A stretch of 64,000 bases of DNA from Proteocatella sp041738345 (lineage in GTDB: Bacteria; Bacillota; Clostridia; Peptostreptococcales; Filifactoraceae): positions 1-64,000 of the forward strand of contig JBGSPX010000047.1 in the NCBI GenBank assembly GCA_041738345.1, in the 5' to 3' direction. Within the stretch, counting starts at the first letter, position 1, and each line of letters begins with the position of its first letter. The position numbers were made by a program, and so were the translations under genes. Shown here piece by piece: positions 17,579 to 27,096 of the stretch. The notes under the pieces were generated by a model. It saw only the letters and a program-made list of their open reading frames with translations. It had not been told where the DNA came from and did not search any database.

Positions 17579-18955
17579 TTACTTATTGTAATACTTTTCA
17601 ATCATAGCAGGAGATAATCTTTCTAATTCTTCAGTTGGAAGAATTGATAATATATTCCATGCAATGTCTAGAGTTTCCTCAATGCTACGTTTTTCATCAG
17701 TTTTTTGACTTAAGAATTTTTTTTCAAAAGCTATTCCAAACTCAATGAATTTTTTATCTATTTCTGATAAGTCATCTTCTCCTATTATCTGGGCTAGACT
17801 TCTTACATCTTGAACTCTTGAATATGATGAAAATAGCTGTGAGGCTACTTCATCGTGGTCTTCTCTTGTAAAGCCGTCGCCTATACCATCTTTCATAAGA
17901 CGTGATAGGGAAGGAAGTACGTTTATTGGTGGGTATATATTCTTTTGCTGAAGGTCTCTTGAAAGTACTATCTGACCTTCTGTTATATATCCCGAAAGGT
18001 CAGGGATAGGATGGGTTATATCATCATTTGGCATTGTAAGAATTGGAAGTAGTGTAACAGAACCCGCTTTACCTTTTATCATTCCTGCTCTTTCGTAAAG
18101 CGTTGCTAAGTCACTATATAGATATCCTGGATAGCCTTTTCTACTTGGTACTTCTTCTCTTGCTGATGAAATTTCTCTAAGCGCCTCTGCATAACTGGTC
18201 ATATCGGTAAGGATTACAAGCACATGCATGCCTTCTTCATATGCAAGATATTCTGCTGCGGTAAGCGCGCATCTTGGCGTTGTAATTCTTTCTATTACTG
18301 GGTCATCTGCTAGGTTTATAAACATAGAAACTCTTTGGATTACACCTGAACCTTCAAAAGATTTTCTAAAGTAATCTGCATCATCGTGTTTTATTCCCAT
18401 TGCTGCAAATACTACCGCAAAATTTTCATTATCTTCACCTTTTACGGAGGCCTGTCTTACAATCTGTGCCGCCAGTTCATTATGGCTTAATCCATTTCCT
18501 GAAAATATTGGGAGTTTTTGCCCTCTTATAAGAGTCATAAGAGAATCTATTGCAGATATTCCTGTTTCAAGATAGTTTCTTGGATATTCTCTTGATACAG
18601 GATTCATCGGTCTTCCGTTTACATTATATTTTTTTAGAGAATATACCGGTCCTGCTCCATCATATGGTTTTCCGATTCCATTAAATGCTCTTCCTAGTAT
18701 ATCTCTTGAAAGTGGAATTTCTAAGGGTTTTCCTACAAATTTAACTGCAGCATTTGTAGTAGATATTCCTTGAGTTCCCTGAAATACCTGTGCTACAACT
18801 TTATCTCCCTCTACCGTAACTACTTTACCTTCACGCTTTATATTATCATCTATCGTGATTTCAAGAATTTCTCCATATGCTGCATTTTGCACGCCCTCAA
18901 GGACTATAAGGTCTCCTTTTACCCTCTCAAGCTTTAAATATTCTCGTTGAGACAT
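17579..18955 (-). CDS. ntpB: V-type ATPase subunit B
   Basis: A 458-residue subunit B, the regulatory non-catalytic partner of A in the A3B3 head. It lacks a true P-loop (the equivalent region reads PIFSGNGLSHNELAAQI), has the ATMSYAEALREIS-type segment (here TDMTSYAEALREISSAREE) and PSRKGYPGYLYSDLATLYERAG. The start ATG overlaps the ntpA stop codon as TAATG, which implies translational coupling and keeps A and B output equal. Confidence 0.96.
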   Translation of the reverse strand: MSQREYLKLERVKGDLIVLEGVQNAAYGEILEITIDDNIKREGKVVTVEGDKVVAQVFQGTQGISTTNAAVKFVGKPLEIPLSRDILGRAFNGIGKPYDGAGPVYSLKKYNVNGRPMNPVSREYPRNYLETGISAIDSLMTLIRGQKLPIFSGNGLSHNELAAQIVRQASVKGEDNENFAVVFAAMGIKHDDADYFRKSFEGSGVIQRVSMFINLADDPVIERITTPRCALTAAEYLAYEEGMHVLVILTDMTSYAEALREISSAREEVPSRKGYPGYLYSDLATLYERAGMIKGKAGSVTLLPILTMPNDDITHPIPDLSGYITEGQIVLSRDLQQKNIYPPINVLPSLSRLMKDGIGDGFTREDHDEVASQLFSSYSRVQDVRSLAQIIGEDDLSEIDKKFIEFGIAFEKKFLSQKTDEKRSIEETLDIAWNILSILPTEELERLSPAMIEKYYNK

Positions 18956-20739
18956 TATATCACGTCCTTTCTATTAGAATATTTTTCAATTACTTCGTCA
19001 TAATAGGCATTTATTTGAAAGTGAAGTTCATCTATTTGAGATAGGTCTTCATTTGGTACAGTATATTTCATTTTTATAACATCTTCAAATAATTTTCCAT
19101 TTCTTATTTCTGAAAGTGGTATTGACTTTTCATGTGCATCTAGCGCTCTATCATTTAGATGCTTTATCACTTTTAGCATTTCATACTGCTTTTTTAGAGG
19201 TACAAAGGTATCATCCTTATGCATCGCATTTTGCTGCAAGAATCCTCTTTTTATAACTTTAGCTATTTCTATGGTTATTCTCTGGTCATCTGGAAGTACA
19301 TCCTCACCTACAAGCTGAACTATAGAATTTAATTTTTCTTCTTCACTTAGTATCGCCATCATTTCTTCTCTTACTGAAAGTAAGTCCTCGGCTACTTCCT
19401 GTGCATAATAATCTTCCAGTGATTTTACATATCCGCTATAGCTTGTAAGGTATCCTATAGCAGGATAATGTCTTGCATATGCTAGTTTTTTATCGAGTGC
19501 TAAAAAAGCATTTACAAAACGTTTGGTATTTTCTGTGACTGGCTCTGAAAAATCTCCTCCTGGTGGAGATACTGCACCTATTATAGTTACTGAGCCTTCA
19601 TTATTATTTAAGGTTTCTACATAGCCTGCTCTTTCATAAAACTGTGCAAGTCTAGATGGAAGATATGCGGGATAACCTTCTTCCGCTGGCATTTCTTCTA
19701 GTCTTCCTGAAATTTCTCTAAGGGCTTCTGCCCATCTAGAAGTAGAGTCTGCCATTATAGCTACATGATATCCCATATCTCTATAATACTCAGCTATTGT
19801 TATTCCGGTATAAATACTTGCCTCTCTTGCTGCAACTGGCATATTAGAAGTATTTGCTATCAGTATTGTTCTATCCATAAGCGGCTTGTTACTCTTAGGG
19901 TCTATTAGTTTTGGAAAATCCTCCAAAACCTCAGTCATCTCATTTCCACGCTCTCCACAGCCTATATACACTATGATATCTGCATCCGACCATTTCGCAA
20001 GCTGATGCTGAGTCATAGTTTTTCCTGTTCCAAAACCTCCAGGAAGTGCCGCAGTACCTCCTTTAGCTATTGGAAAAAATATATCGAGTACTCTTTGACC
20101 TGTTATAAGCAGTTTTTCTATAGGTTTTCTTTGGAAAACTGGTCTTGGGACTCTTACCGGCCATTTTTGATAAAGCTTAAGTTCTATTTCTTTACCTTTA
20201 ACAAAAACACTCGCTACAGTTTTTTCTATATTATACTTCCCTGATTCAGCTACATTTTTGGCTTCTCCATTTACTCCTGGAGGTACCATTATCTTATGAA
20301 GAATAAGATCTGACTCTTGCACCTGAGCATAAACCATGCCTTCTGAAAGATAGTCACCTTCTTTAATAAGCATTTCTACATCCCAAAGTTTTTCTTTATC
20401 TATACTTATAAGACCTATACCTTCTGCTATAAACTCTCCTGATATTCTTTCAATTTCTTTAAGCGGTCTTTGAATTCCATCAAATATATTGCCTATCATT
20501 CCAGGTCCTAGTGTAAGTGAAAGGGGTTTATCGGTAGGATATATTTTTTCACCAACTTTAAGGCCTTCGGTTTCTTCATATACTTGGATAGTACCAATAC
20601 TTCCTTCTAGCGAAATCACTTCTCCTAAAAGCTTTTTTTCCCCTACCATTACCATTTCTCTAACTTGAAAATCCTGCATCTGAGAAGCCTTTACGACTGG
20701 ACCATTTACTGAAAAGGTGATTGCTAATTCCTTATTCAT
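18955..20739 (-). CDS. ntpA: V-type ATPase catalytic subunit A
   Basis: A 594-residue catalytic subunit with P-loop GGFGTGKT (234-241), the GERGNEMTEVL segment and the ADSTSRWAEALREISGRL and PPGGDFSEPV blocks. It also carries the A-type non-homologous insert (around 115-190) that F-type beta subunits lack. It hydrolyses or makes ATP at the A/B interface. It overlaps ntpE upstream and ntpB downstream by one base each. Confidence 0.97.
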   Translation of the reverse strand: MNKELAITFSVNGPVVKASQMQDFQVREMVMVGEKKLLGEVISLEGSIGTIQVYEETEGLKVGEKIYPTDKPLSLTLGPGMIGNIFDGIQRPLKEIERISGEFIAEGIGLISIDKEKLWDVEMLIKEGDYLSEGMVYAQVQESDLILHKIMVPPGVNGEAKNVAESGKYNIEKTVASVFVKGKEIELKLYQKWPVRVPRPVFQRKPIEKLLITGQRVLDIFFPIAKGGTAALPGGFGTGKTMTQHQLAKWSDADIIVYIGCGERGNEMTEVLEDFPKLIDPKSNKPLMDRTILIANTSNMPVAAREASIYTGITIAEYYRDMGYHVAIMADSTSRWAEALREISGRLEEMPAEEGYPAYLPSRLAQFYERAGYVETLNNNEGSVTIIGAVSPPGGDFSEPVTENTKRFVNAFLALDKKLAYARHYPAIGYLTSYSGYVKSLEDYYAQEVAEDLLSVREEMMAILSEEEKLNSIVQLVGEDVLPDDQRITIEIAKVIKRGFLQQNAMHKDDTFVPLKKQYEMLKVIKHLNDRALDAHEKSIPLSEIRNGKLFEDVIKMKYTVPNEDLSQIDELHFQINAYYDEVIEKYSNRKDVI

Positions 20740-21374
20740 TAATTAACGCCCCCTTCTCTTACATAATTTTGCATAAATTGCCCTATGTCTTCTCTTTTTT
20801 GAATTATAGAATTTTGAAGAGTTTTTGTGATTCTAAGACTTAGTTCTTCTATTTCTATAACAAAACCGCCGATATATTCTGCATCGCCTTCTTTTATTTC
20901 AAAGTTATTATATTCAATAGCTTTTAGTTTTTTCTCCATTAGATATTTTGTATTATCAAAGTTTGCAGGTGCAAGACTCAATTTTAATTTAGATTCCGAT
21001 GGAATGTTTTCTTTTTTTAAAAGATTTATAAGTACATCTGAAATAAACCCTGGATAAGTGTCTCCAAGTGCAAATTCTTTACATCTATCTTCGAGTTTAA
21101 GTTCTAATGTTTTTACAAAGCCTTCTGTAAGTTTTAAAATTTCACGTTTTTCTTCTTGATTAGCTGTAGAAATTCTTTCCTGCTTTTGTCTATCTATTCT
21201 GTCCGTAGAAAGTTTCACAGTTTTCTTTGCACTTTCTTCTAACTGGCTTTTTTCTTTATTTAAAAAATCAGTTAATTCTTGCTGTTTTTCTTCTAACTTC
21301 AAACGGTTTTCTCTATCTATTTTTTCATTTATCAGCTTTTCAAATTGTGTTAATTTTTCTTCAAGAGTAATCAT
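20739..21374 (-). CDS. ntpE: V-type ATPase subunit E (peripheral stalk)
   Basis: A 211-residue protein with a long charged N-terminal coiled coil (~1-105) and a globular C-terminal part with GDAEYIGGFVIE (~163-174), the usual AtpE/NtpE plan. It pairs with the small H/G subunit to form the stator stalk linking head and membrane part. It lies between the genes for subunits F and A, with a one-base overlap to ntpA. Confidence 0.88.
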   Translation of the reverse strand: MITLEEKLTQFEKLINEKIDRENRLKLEEKQQELTDFLNKEKSQLEESAKKTVKLSTDRIDRQKQERISTANQEEKREILKLTEGFVKTLELKLEDRCKEFALGDTYPGFISDVLINLLKKENIPSESKLKLSLAPANFDNTKYLMEKKLKAIEYNNFEIKEGDAEYIGGFVIEIEELSLRITKTLQNSIIQKREDIGQFMQNYVREGGVN

Positions 21375-21394
21375 TTGTTCACCTCTTCTTTTGA

Positions 21395-21703
21395 CTATAG
21401 TTTTACTCCCACAGATTCGTTTATATATCGTGTAATATAATTTTCCTCTCGCCTTTGTCCGAATCTGTCCGGAATCTCTACTATGAGAGGATATGTTCTT
21501 TTTAGCTTTATATTCATAACTTCATCTTGAACGATTTCAAATATAGCTTCTGTGAGTATCAATATTCCTATTTCTTTATCATTCAAAACTTCAATTATTT
21601 GAGAAATAATTTCTTCTTTTTCATGAAGAATTACTCCTGATATCCCTGAGAGCCTCATAGCTACCATTGTATCTTTATTATCACTTATAAGAAAGGATTT
21701 CAT
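21395..21703 (-). CDS. ntpG: V-type ATPase subunit F (central stalk)
   Basis: A 102-residue alpha/beta protein with the subunit F features SDNKDTMVAMRLSGI near the N-terminus and IGILILTEAIFEIV and YPLIVEIPDRFG later. It binds subunit D in the rotor. The symbol ntpG follows Enterococcus usage, where subunit F is NtpG. It is 12 bases after ntpK and 20 bases before ntpE. Confidence 0.9.
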   Translation of the reverse strand: MKSFLISDNKDTMVAMRLSGISGVILHEKEEIISQIIEVLNDKEIGILILTEAIFEIVQDEVMNIKLKRTYPLIVEIPDRFGQRREENYITRYINESVGVKL

Positions 21704-21715
21704 AAAATCACATCC

Positions 21716-22141
21716 TTAAAGTCTTCCCAATATTAGAATTGATACTATAAGTCCATATATAGCTATACCTTCTGCAAGTCCTACAAATATAAGCGTTTTA
21801 CCTAGTATTTTTTGATCTTCTGATACTGCACCCAGCGCGGCTGAACCCACTGACCCAACTGCATATCCCGCACCTATTGTTGCAAGCCCTGTTGAAAGTG
21901 CTGCTGCTAAATACCCCATACCTGCCGCATCTGAGCCAGCTACATTTGATTCAGAAACTGCTGATGCGATTTCTGGAATCATTAGTATAACTGCCATTGC
22001 TGCAAGTGGTGCAAACATACTTACATTAGCGATTAATGTTTTCTTTATTTTCGAACAATCTGCACCGTTTATATAAAGTCTTGCTCCCATTGCTATCGTT
22101 GCTACCACTACAAAAGTCATTATTGCTACTATAATTTTCAT
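21716..22141 (-). CDS. ntpK: V-type ATPase proteolipid subunit K (c-ring)
   Basis: A 141-residue membrane protein with about four hydrophobic segments. The last one has GLAEGIAIYGL with the ion-carrying Glu124; the third has the glycine-rich GLATIGAGYAVGSVGSAALG. Only one membrane carboxylate is evident, as in duplicated bacterial V-type K subunits. Whether the ion is H+ or Na+ is not decided from this sequence. It directly follows ntpI with a one-base gap. Confidence 0.92.
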   Translation of the reverse strand: MKIIVAIMTFVVVATIAMGARLYINGADCSKIKKTLIANVSMFAPLAAMAVILMIPEIASAVSESNVAGSDAAGMGYLAAALSTGLATIGAGYAVGSVGSAALGAVSEDQKILGKTLIFVGLAEGIAIYGLIVSILILGRL

Positions 22142-22142
22142 T

Positions 22143-24143
22143 TTAAAATTCCTCCGCTTCTTCTATAAACTTTACTGGTATATATGTTTTTCCATCACCT
22201 TTGAAATATTTACTAAATAATTCATAGTACTCTAGTCTTAAACCTTGAATAAGCACGATAAGCCCTTCTAGTCCTATTATTATTATATTTCCAAGTATTA
22301 AAATTGCTACACTTATAAATGGACTATTTGCTATTTTTGCCATTGTAGAAAATGCTAAAAATAGTCCTACATGGTTTAATGCAAATGCTCCTATTCTTAT
22401 GAATGAAATTGAATTTGACAAAAGACTTAGTATTGTCTCTATAAGGTCAAATCCACCTTCTATATAGTAGGTACTTTTACCTTCTTCATATTCTGCCTCT
22501 TTCTTTGAAATAACTGAATAAAGCGGCTTTTTGAAAAGAAGACTCAAAAGTGCTAAAATCATCACTATTATAAATACTGAATTGGGCAAAAGTTGTGCAT
22601 TTAAAAGCATTTGTAAGCCTAATGATAAAAGTGCTACATAAAATATAAGTCCTGAGACTCCATTTCGTCCAAATATACATTCCTCCATATCGCCTTCTCT
22701 TGCCAAATTGTAAATTGACATTCCAAAGCTTATTAAAAGAAGTACTACTCCAAAACCTATCGCACTATAAAGCACAAAATTTATATTTTCAAGAGGTCTC
22801 ACAACAATTGCTGGAATAAGTTCTTCATTTCCAAACACACTTCCATACATAAATCCAAATACTGTAGAGCTTAGCCCTATTCTAAAAAGGATTTCTCCAT
22901 AATCTTTTGCATCTGTTCCTTTTTTTGCTTTTCGCTTAAGTAAAAAACCTATTATTACAAATACTAAACCCTGCCCTACATCACCAAACATAGCTCCAAA
23001 TAGAATCAAATATGTCACCCCTAAGAAAAGTGTAGGGTCTAACTCGTTATAGTTTGGAACTCCATACATATTTACCAAAAGCTCAAAGGGACTTATCACC
23101 CAGTTATTTTTCAGTTTAGTTGGAGGTATGAACTCTTTGTTTATTTCCTCTGGTTTTTCCTCTACTACAATTATATCTTCATATTTTTTTTCTAAATTTT
23201 CTTTTGTATTAGTAGCATCACCTTCTGGAATCCAACCACTAAAATAAAAGAAGTTTTTAGTTGCTGCTACATTTTCTTTCATATGCTCAATTTTTTGTTC
23301 TAAATGAATTTCAGAGTATATTCTAGTAATTTCATTTCTGTAGTATTCATTTATATTGCTGACTACATCCTTATATTCAAAATATATTTTTTCTAAATCA
23401 GCAATTTGAGCTCTTACCATATTTGACGTTTCGGAGACATTCCCTCTTATGTCATCTGGAATTTCAATTTCTTTAAAATTAAGTGATTTTAAGATTTTAT
23501 TAGTCTCTTCTTCGTATTTTGTTGGTGAAAATATTAAATATGATTCTCCATCATTTGAACTTCCTATATGAAGTACTACTGCGGATATATTTTCGTAGTT
23601 ATCACGAAGTTTTATTCTATTTTCCTTCGTAAGTGTACCTATATGATAATTTATATGTCTCATATTTTTTATGTCTGATATATCTAAATCTGCGGTATCA
23701 AGAAATTTTATATTTTCCAAAAAATATTCTTTTTCGGTAATACTTTTTCTCATATCTTCCATTTTTTTTCTTATAGGCGCAATTACGCTGTACATAGAGT
23801 TTAATCTAGTTACAATTTTTTCAAAATCATATTCTCTATCTATATCGTTATCAACTTCAAGTTCCATGTCAATACTGTCTGCTATAAAGCTAAGTTTTTC
23901 TATTAAATCTTTAAAATCAGTTTTTTCAAATTTAAATTTCTGAATATTACCTATATCTAAGGAATCATCCATTACTTCACTGACTAGCTGCATAGTGAGT
24001 GTATCACTACTATTTGACTTCGTGTAGTTTTGGATATGAAAGCATCCCATAATCACTAAATCTTCTAGGATTGAATGTATATTTTCAATAGGTGATACAA
24101 TATTCATCATTCTCATTTTTTCTATTGCCAAATTTACCACCAC
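22143..24143 (-). CDS. ntpI: V-type ATPase subunit I (membrane stator, a-subunit)
   Basis: A 666-residue two-part protein: a soluble N-terminal half with coiled coils (~90-130 and ~245-300) and a C-terminal half with seven or so membrane helices, including GAMFGDVGQGLVF and the SFIRIGAFALNHVGL helix that holds the essential arginine. It forms the half-channels beside the K ring. Its start overlaps the end of ntpC by ten bases, and ntpK follows at once. Confidence 0.95.
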   Translation of the reverse strand: MVVNLAIEKMRMMNIVSPIENIHSILEDLVIMGCFHIQNYTKSNSSDTLTMQLVSEVMDDSLDIGNIQKFKFEKTDFKDLIEKLSFIADSIDMELEVDNDIDREYDFEKIVTRLNSMYSVIAPIRKKMEDMRKSITEKEYFLENIKFLDTADLDISDIKNMRHINYHIGTLTKENRIKLRDNYENISAVVLHIGSSNDGESYLIFSPTKYEEETNKILKSLNFKEIEIPDDIRGNVSETSNMVRAQIADLEKIYFEYKDVVSNINEYYRNEITRIYSEIHLEQKIEHMKENVAATKNFFYFSGWIPEGDATNTKENLEKKYEDIIVVEEKPEEINKEFIPPTKLKNNWVISPFELLVNMYGVPNYNELDPTLFLGVTYLILFGAMFGDVGQGLVFVIIGFLLKRKAKKGTDAKDYGEILFRIGLSSTVFGFMYGSVFGNEELIPAIVVRPLENINFVLYSAIGFGVVLLLISFGMSIYNLAREGDMEECIFGRNGVSGLIFYVALLSLGLQMLLNAQLLPNSVFIIVMILALLSLLFKKPLYSVISKKEAEYEEGKSTYYIEGGFDLIETILSLLSNSISFIRIGAFALNHVGLFLAFSTMAKIANSPFISVAILILGNIIIIGLEGLIVLIQGLRLEYYELFSKYFKGDGKTYIPVKFIEEAEEF

Positions 24144-25168
24144 CTCTTTGTAAGTAATTTAGGAATATCTTGTGTCTGATATCTTATTCCTTCAAGTATT
24201 GTTATTATATCCATAGCTTCAAATTCAGCATCATGTATATATTTTATAAGTCTTGCTATAGTCATAGAATTATTTTTACTCGCATCATTTATAAATTTTA
24301 GCAGATATCTATTTATACTTACTTGAAGATATTTATCATCTTCAGGATTTATATCTATCCCATAATCTTTTATAAAATTTATCGTTTTGTTCATCACATC
24401 ATCCGAATAAATCATTTCCTTTATTCTTCTAAGTGTAAGTTTATCTCCCCCAAGCAGAGTATAGTTAAATATTTCCTCATTCATTAAATTATAGTACCTA
24501 AGTGCCCTATATATCCACTGAATATTTATAAGGTCTATATTTAGTCCAATTATACTTTTTACTATATCCTTGTCTTCGTTTGAAAGATTTTCAGATTTTT
24601 TTCTAAGTTCTCTAAAATATATTGAATCTAAATTCATTTCTGCATGAAACTCTCTAAGTTTTAAATCTTCCTCAGTTATACTTCTAAACGCATCTTCGTA
24701 TACACTGCCTCTAAACTCTTCTACTAAATCAAGTAAGTTATTCTTACTAAGTAGTTTTTCAAAAGATACTAATTCATGTTTTTCATTATGCAAAAAGTGT
24801 TGAGGCAGTTCCGATAAATCTTCTTTTCTGCTTATCGCTCTTAATATAAGCTTTATATCTTCAACTTCTGCTCTCATAAACATGATATTTAAAAAATCTT
24901 TAGCTTCATAATCTAAATATTTAGAAAGTCTTTCAATTTCTATAAGCATCTGTTTTTTTAGAACAAGCTCGAATTCCCAACGTCTTATCTTTTCAATACT
25001 ATATTCATTAAATACCTGTGAATATCTTGTATTATGTTTTAAATAATTTCCAATTTCTCTTTCTGTTGTAAAATTCATCAAAATTTCATAATCTTTAGAA
25101 GTTAAAAGCTTTGCGTTCATAGCTTGTATTTTAGTGTTTAATGCACTATATTTGCTCGCATTTCCCAT
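24134..25168 (-). CDS. ntpC: V-type ATPase subunit C (AC39/d-type)
   Basis: A 344-residue helical protein of the vATP-synt_AC39 family, with KYSALNTKIQAMNAKLL at the N-terminus, DFLNIMFMRAEVEDIKLILRA (~88-108) and the C-terminal AEFEAMDIITILEGIRYQ. It couples the D/F rotor shaft to the K ring. It lies upstream of ntpI here, whereas in the Enterococcus operon the C gene is after ntpE; the order is worth noting. Confidence 0.92.
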   Translation of the reverse strand: MGNASKYSALNTKIQAMNAKLLTSKDYEILMNFTTEREIGNYLKHNTRYSQVFNEYSIEKIRRWEFELVLKKQMLIEIERLSKYLDYEAKDFLNIMFMRAEVEDIKLILRAISRKEDLSELPQHFLHNEKHELVSFEKLLSKNNLLDLVEEFRGSVYEDAFRSITEEDLKLREFHAEMNLDSIYFRELRKKSENLSNEDKDIVKSIIGLNIDLINIQWIYRALRYYNLMNEEIFNYTLLGGDKLTLRRIKEMIYSDDVMNKTINFIKDYGIDINPEDDKYLQVSINRYLLKFINDASKNNSMTIARLIKYIHDAEFEAMDIITILEGIRYQTQDIPKLLTKRWW

Positions 25169-25169
25169 T

Positions 25170-25490
25170 TTACTCCTCCAGATTTCTTATTATCATATCA
25201 AAGGAATTCCCTATTACTTTTTCTTCAAATTGAAGATATCGTTCCTTTAATTCATCTGATTTTTGTTTTGCTCCTTCTCTTATTTCTTTTATTTCTGCCT
25301 CGGTTTCTTTTAAAACTTTAGTTTGATAATCTTCTATTACATTCTTAGAATTCATTTCAATTGAATCCTTAAGTTCTTTTAACTTAAGTTTTTTTTGTTT
25401 TTCTAAATCTTCTATGGTGGATTTGAAGTCATCCTCTTTTTTGATAGCATCTTTATCTATCTTTATAATGCTTTTTATTACATCTTTCAA
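25170..25490 (-). CDS. ntpF: V-type ATPase subunit H/G (peripheral stalk), TTG start
   Basis: A 106-residue charged coiled-coil protein with the operon-leading position and size of the peripheral-stalk G/H subunit, the heterodimer partner of E. I chose a TTG start because GGGAGG lies six bases upstream of it and the length is then typical; the longer frame opening with an ATG 13 codons earlier gives an unusual Cys-rich N-terminus and has no box. It is one base upstream of ntpC. The symbol follows Enterococcus usage. Confidence 0.78.
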   Translation of the reverse strand: MKDVIKSIIKIDKDAIKKEDDFKSTIEDLEKQKKLKLKELKDSIEMNSKNVIEDYQTKVLKETEAEIKEIREGAKQKSDELKERYLQFEEKVIGNSFDMIIRNLEE

Positions 25491-25712
25491 AGTGTCGCCT
25501 CCCATCATTTTAGTATCACATTTACACATTATATACCCTTATTCACTTAATAACTAGTCTGATATTCTTAATTTTATTACTATTTATCAATGATTTATTT
25601 AAATTACAACGATAGGCTATCTATATTCTTTGATTTAAGCTCAATAACTTCCATTTACTCTCATTTACTCCATTTCTTATTTTTAAATAATAATTTATTT
25701 TTTGACAAATCA

Positions 25713-25769
25713 AAAAACCGAGACTTTTTTGATTTTTTTAAAAAAACAAAAATCACAATCTCGGTTTTT
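25713..25769 (-). terminator. Terminator of the DUF3798 ABC operon
   Basis: An 11-bp outer stem (25713-25723 with 25759-25769) plus an inner GATTTTT/AAAAATC stem lies 22 bases past the last permease gene. T-rich flanks on both strands would let it work in both directions. The rest of the 25530-25791 spacer, upstream of the V-ATPase operon, is AT-rich without other clear signals. Confidence 0.7.
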
Positions 25770-25791
25770 AATATTATTTTAATTTTTAAAG

Positions 25792-27096
25792 TTATAAATC
25801 TTTTTTGGTCTTAAGCTGTTTCCAAGCATATAACGCTAGTGAAATACCAATTACTCCATATGCTACGAAAACTCTAAAGTATTCTCCAATTTGAGCATTT
25901 CCAAATAAGTTTTGTCCTGCTTGTGGTGATACTATAAATAGTGTGTGGAAAAGTGCAGTTCCTATAATTGCCTGTCCAATTGTAGCTCTGCTTACAGAAG
26001 CGCCTCCTACAAGAAGGGCCGCAATTGCATACATACCTACCTGTTCATGCCCACCATAAGTATTTAAGGTTCCTATATTTTGAAGGAATATAATCTGTCC
26101 TATACCTGCAAGTACTGTAGATATCATTATTGCTTTTATCCTTGTTTTGCTTACATTTATTCCGGATACTTCTGCAATGTGCATATCTTGACCTACTGTT
26201 CTAAAATCTTGTCCAAGTTTGGTCGTCATTATAAATTTTGTAAATATACAAATCAATCCTATTACTAAGAAGGATGCTGTCGGGAATTTAATCATATTGA
26301 TTATGGATTTTTGTGTAGATAATATTATAAGTAATGCAAATATGACTACAAACACTCCTGATTTTATAGCAGAATTTATATATTTTTCGTATCTATCTTC
26401 TTTTTTATTCTTATACGCTCCATATACAAAAAGGGCTATTAGTACAAGACAAATTACCATACCTGCATGTACTAATGTTATCTTAAAAAATGGATCAAAT
26501 GCTCTATCTAGTGCATATTTTATTGCAGTTAAATCTATGGTGTTTTTTACTCCAATACCTCCACTTAGTACAAGTACTGGGTTATTCATTGGAATTATTG
26601 TTCCTACCAAAAATAGAAATAGAAGTTGATATAATCCATTAGTAAAGAAACCTAAAATCATACCAGCTATCATTTCTTGACCTCTAGTCTTGTTAAGTAC
26701 CACACCTGTAAGATATCCAAATAAAAGTGATAGTGGAAGTGAAAGTAGTACTGCTACGGTAAATCCTGCAAGCCCTACGATTCCCCAGTGAGTTATAGCT
26801 ATTAGTGCAATTTGTCCTGCCATAGCTCCTATAACTATACTGAAGTTAAGTCCCATACCTGCAAGTACTGGTATTATAAGGGAAAGTACTATAAATAGAT
26901 TTCTAGAAAGTCTGCTTACAAGTTCATTTACTATAAAACTCCATTCCATTTGTGAAACTTCCACACAGACTAGACAAAGTAGCACGAATATAAGCACAAC
27001 TATATTTTCAGTAAATGTGGTCTTTATTTTTTTGTTCCAATCGAGTTTTGTTTTCGTCATCTTAATTGGAGTATTTTTGTTATCTATTTTTTCCAT
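25792..27096 (-). CDS. ABC transporter permease (nucleoside/simple-sugar type), second permease
   Basis: A 434-residue membrane protein of the BPD_transp_2 family with about ten hydrophobic segments. The segments MGLNFSIVIGAMAGQI and YAIAALLVGGASVSRATIGQAIIG are the conserved cytoplasmic loop and helix of this family. An extra hydrophilic and partly hydrophobic insert (~230-260) makes it longer than its partner. It overlaps the first permease gene by one base and should pair with it in a heterodimeric pore served by the double ATPase and DUF3798 binding protein. Confidence 0.88.
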   Translation of the reverse strand: MEKIDNKNTPIKMTKTKLDWNKKIKTTFTENIVVLIFVLLCLVCVEVSQMEWSFIVNELVSRLSRNLFIVLSLIIPVLAGMGLNFSIVIGAMAGQIALIAITHWGIVGLAGFTVAVLLSLPLSLLFGYLTGVVLNKTRGQEMIAGMILGFFTNGLYQLLFLFLVGTIIPMNNPVLVLSGGIGVKNTIDLTAIKYALDRAFDPFFKITLVHAGMVICLVLIALFVYGAYKNKKEDRYEKYINSAIKSGVFVVIFALLIILSTQKSIINMIKFPTASFLVIGLICIFTKFIMTTKLGQDFRTVGQDMHIAEVSGINVSKTRIKAIMISTVLAGIGQIIFLQNIGTLNTYGGHEQVGMYAIAALLVGGASVSRATIGQAIIGTALFHTLFIVSPQAGQNLFGNAQIGEYFRVFVAYGVIGISLALYAWKQLKTKKDL

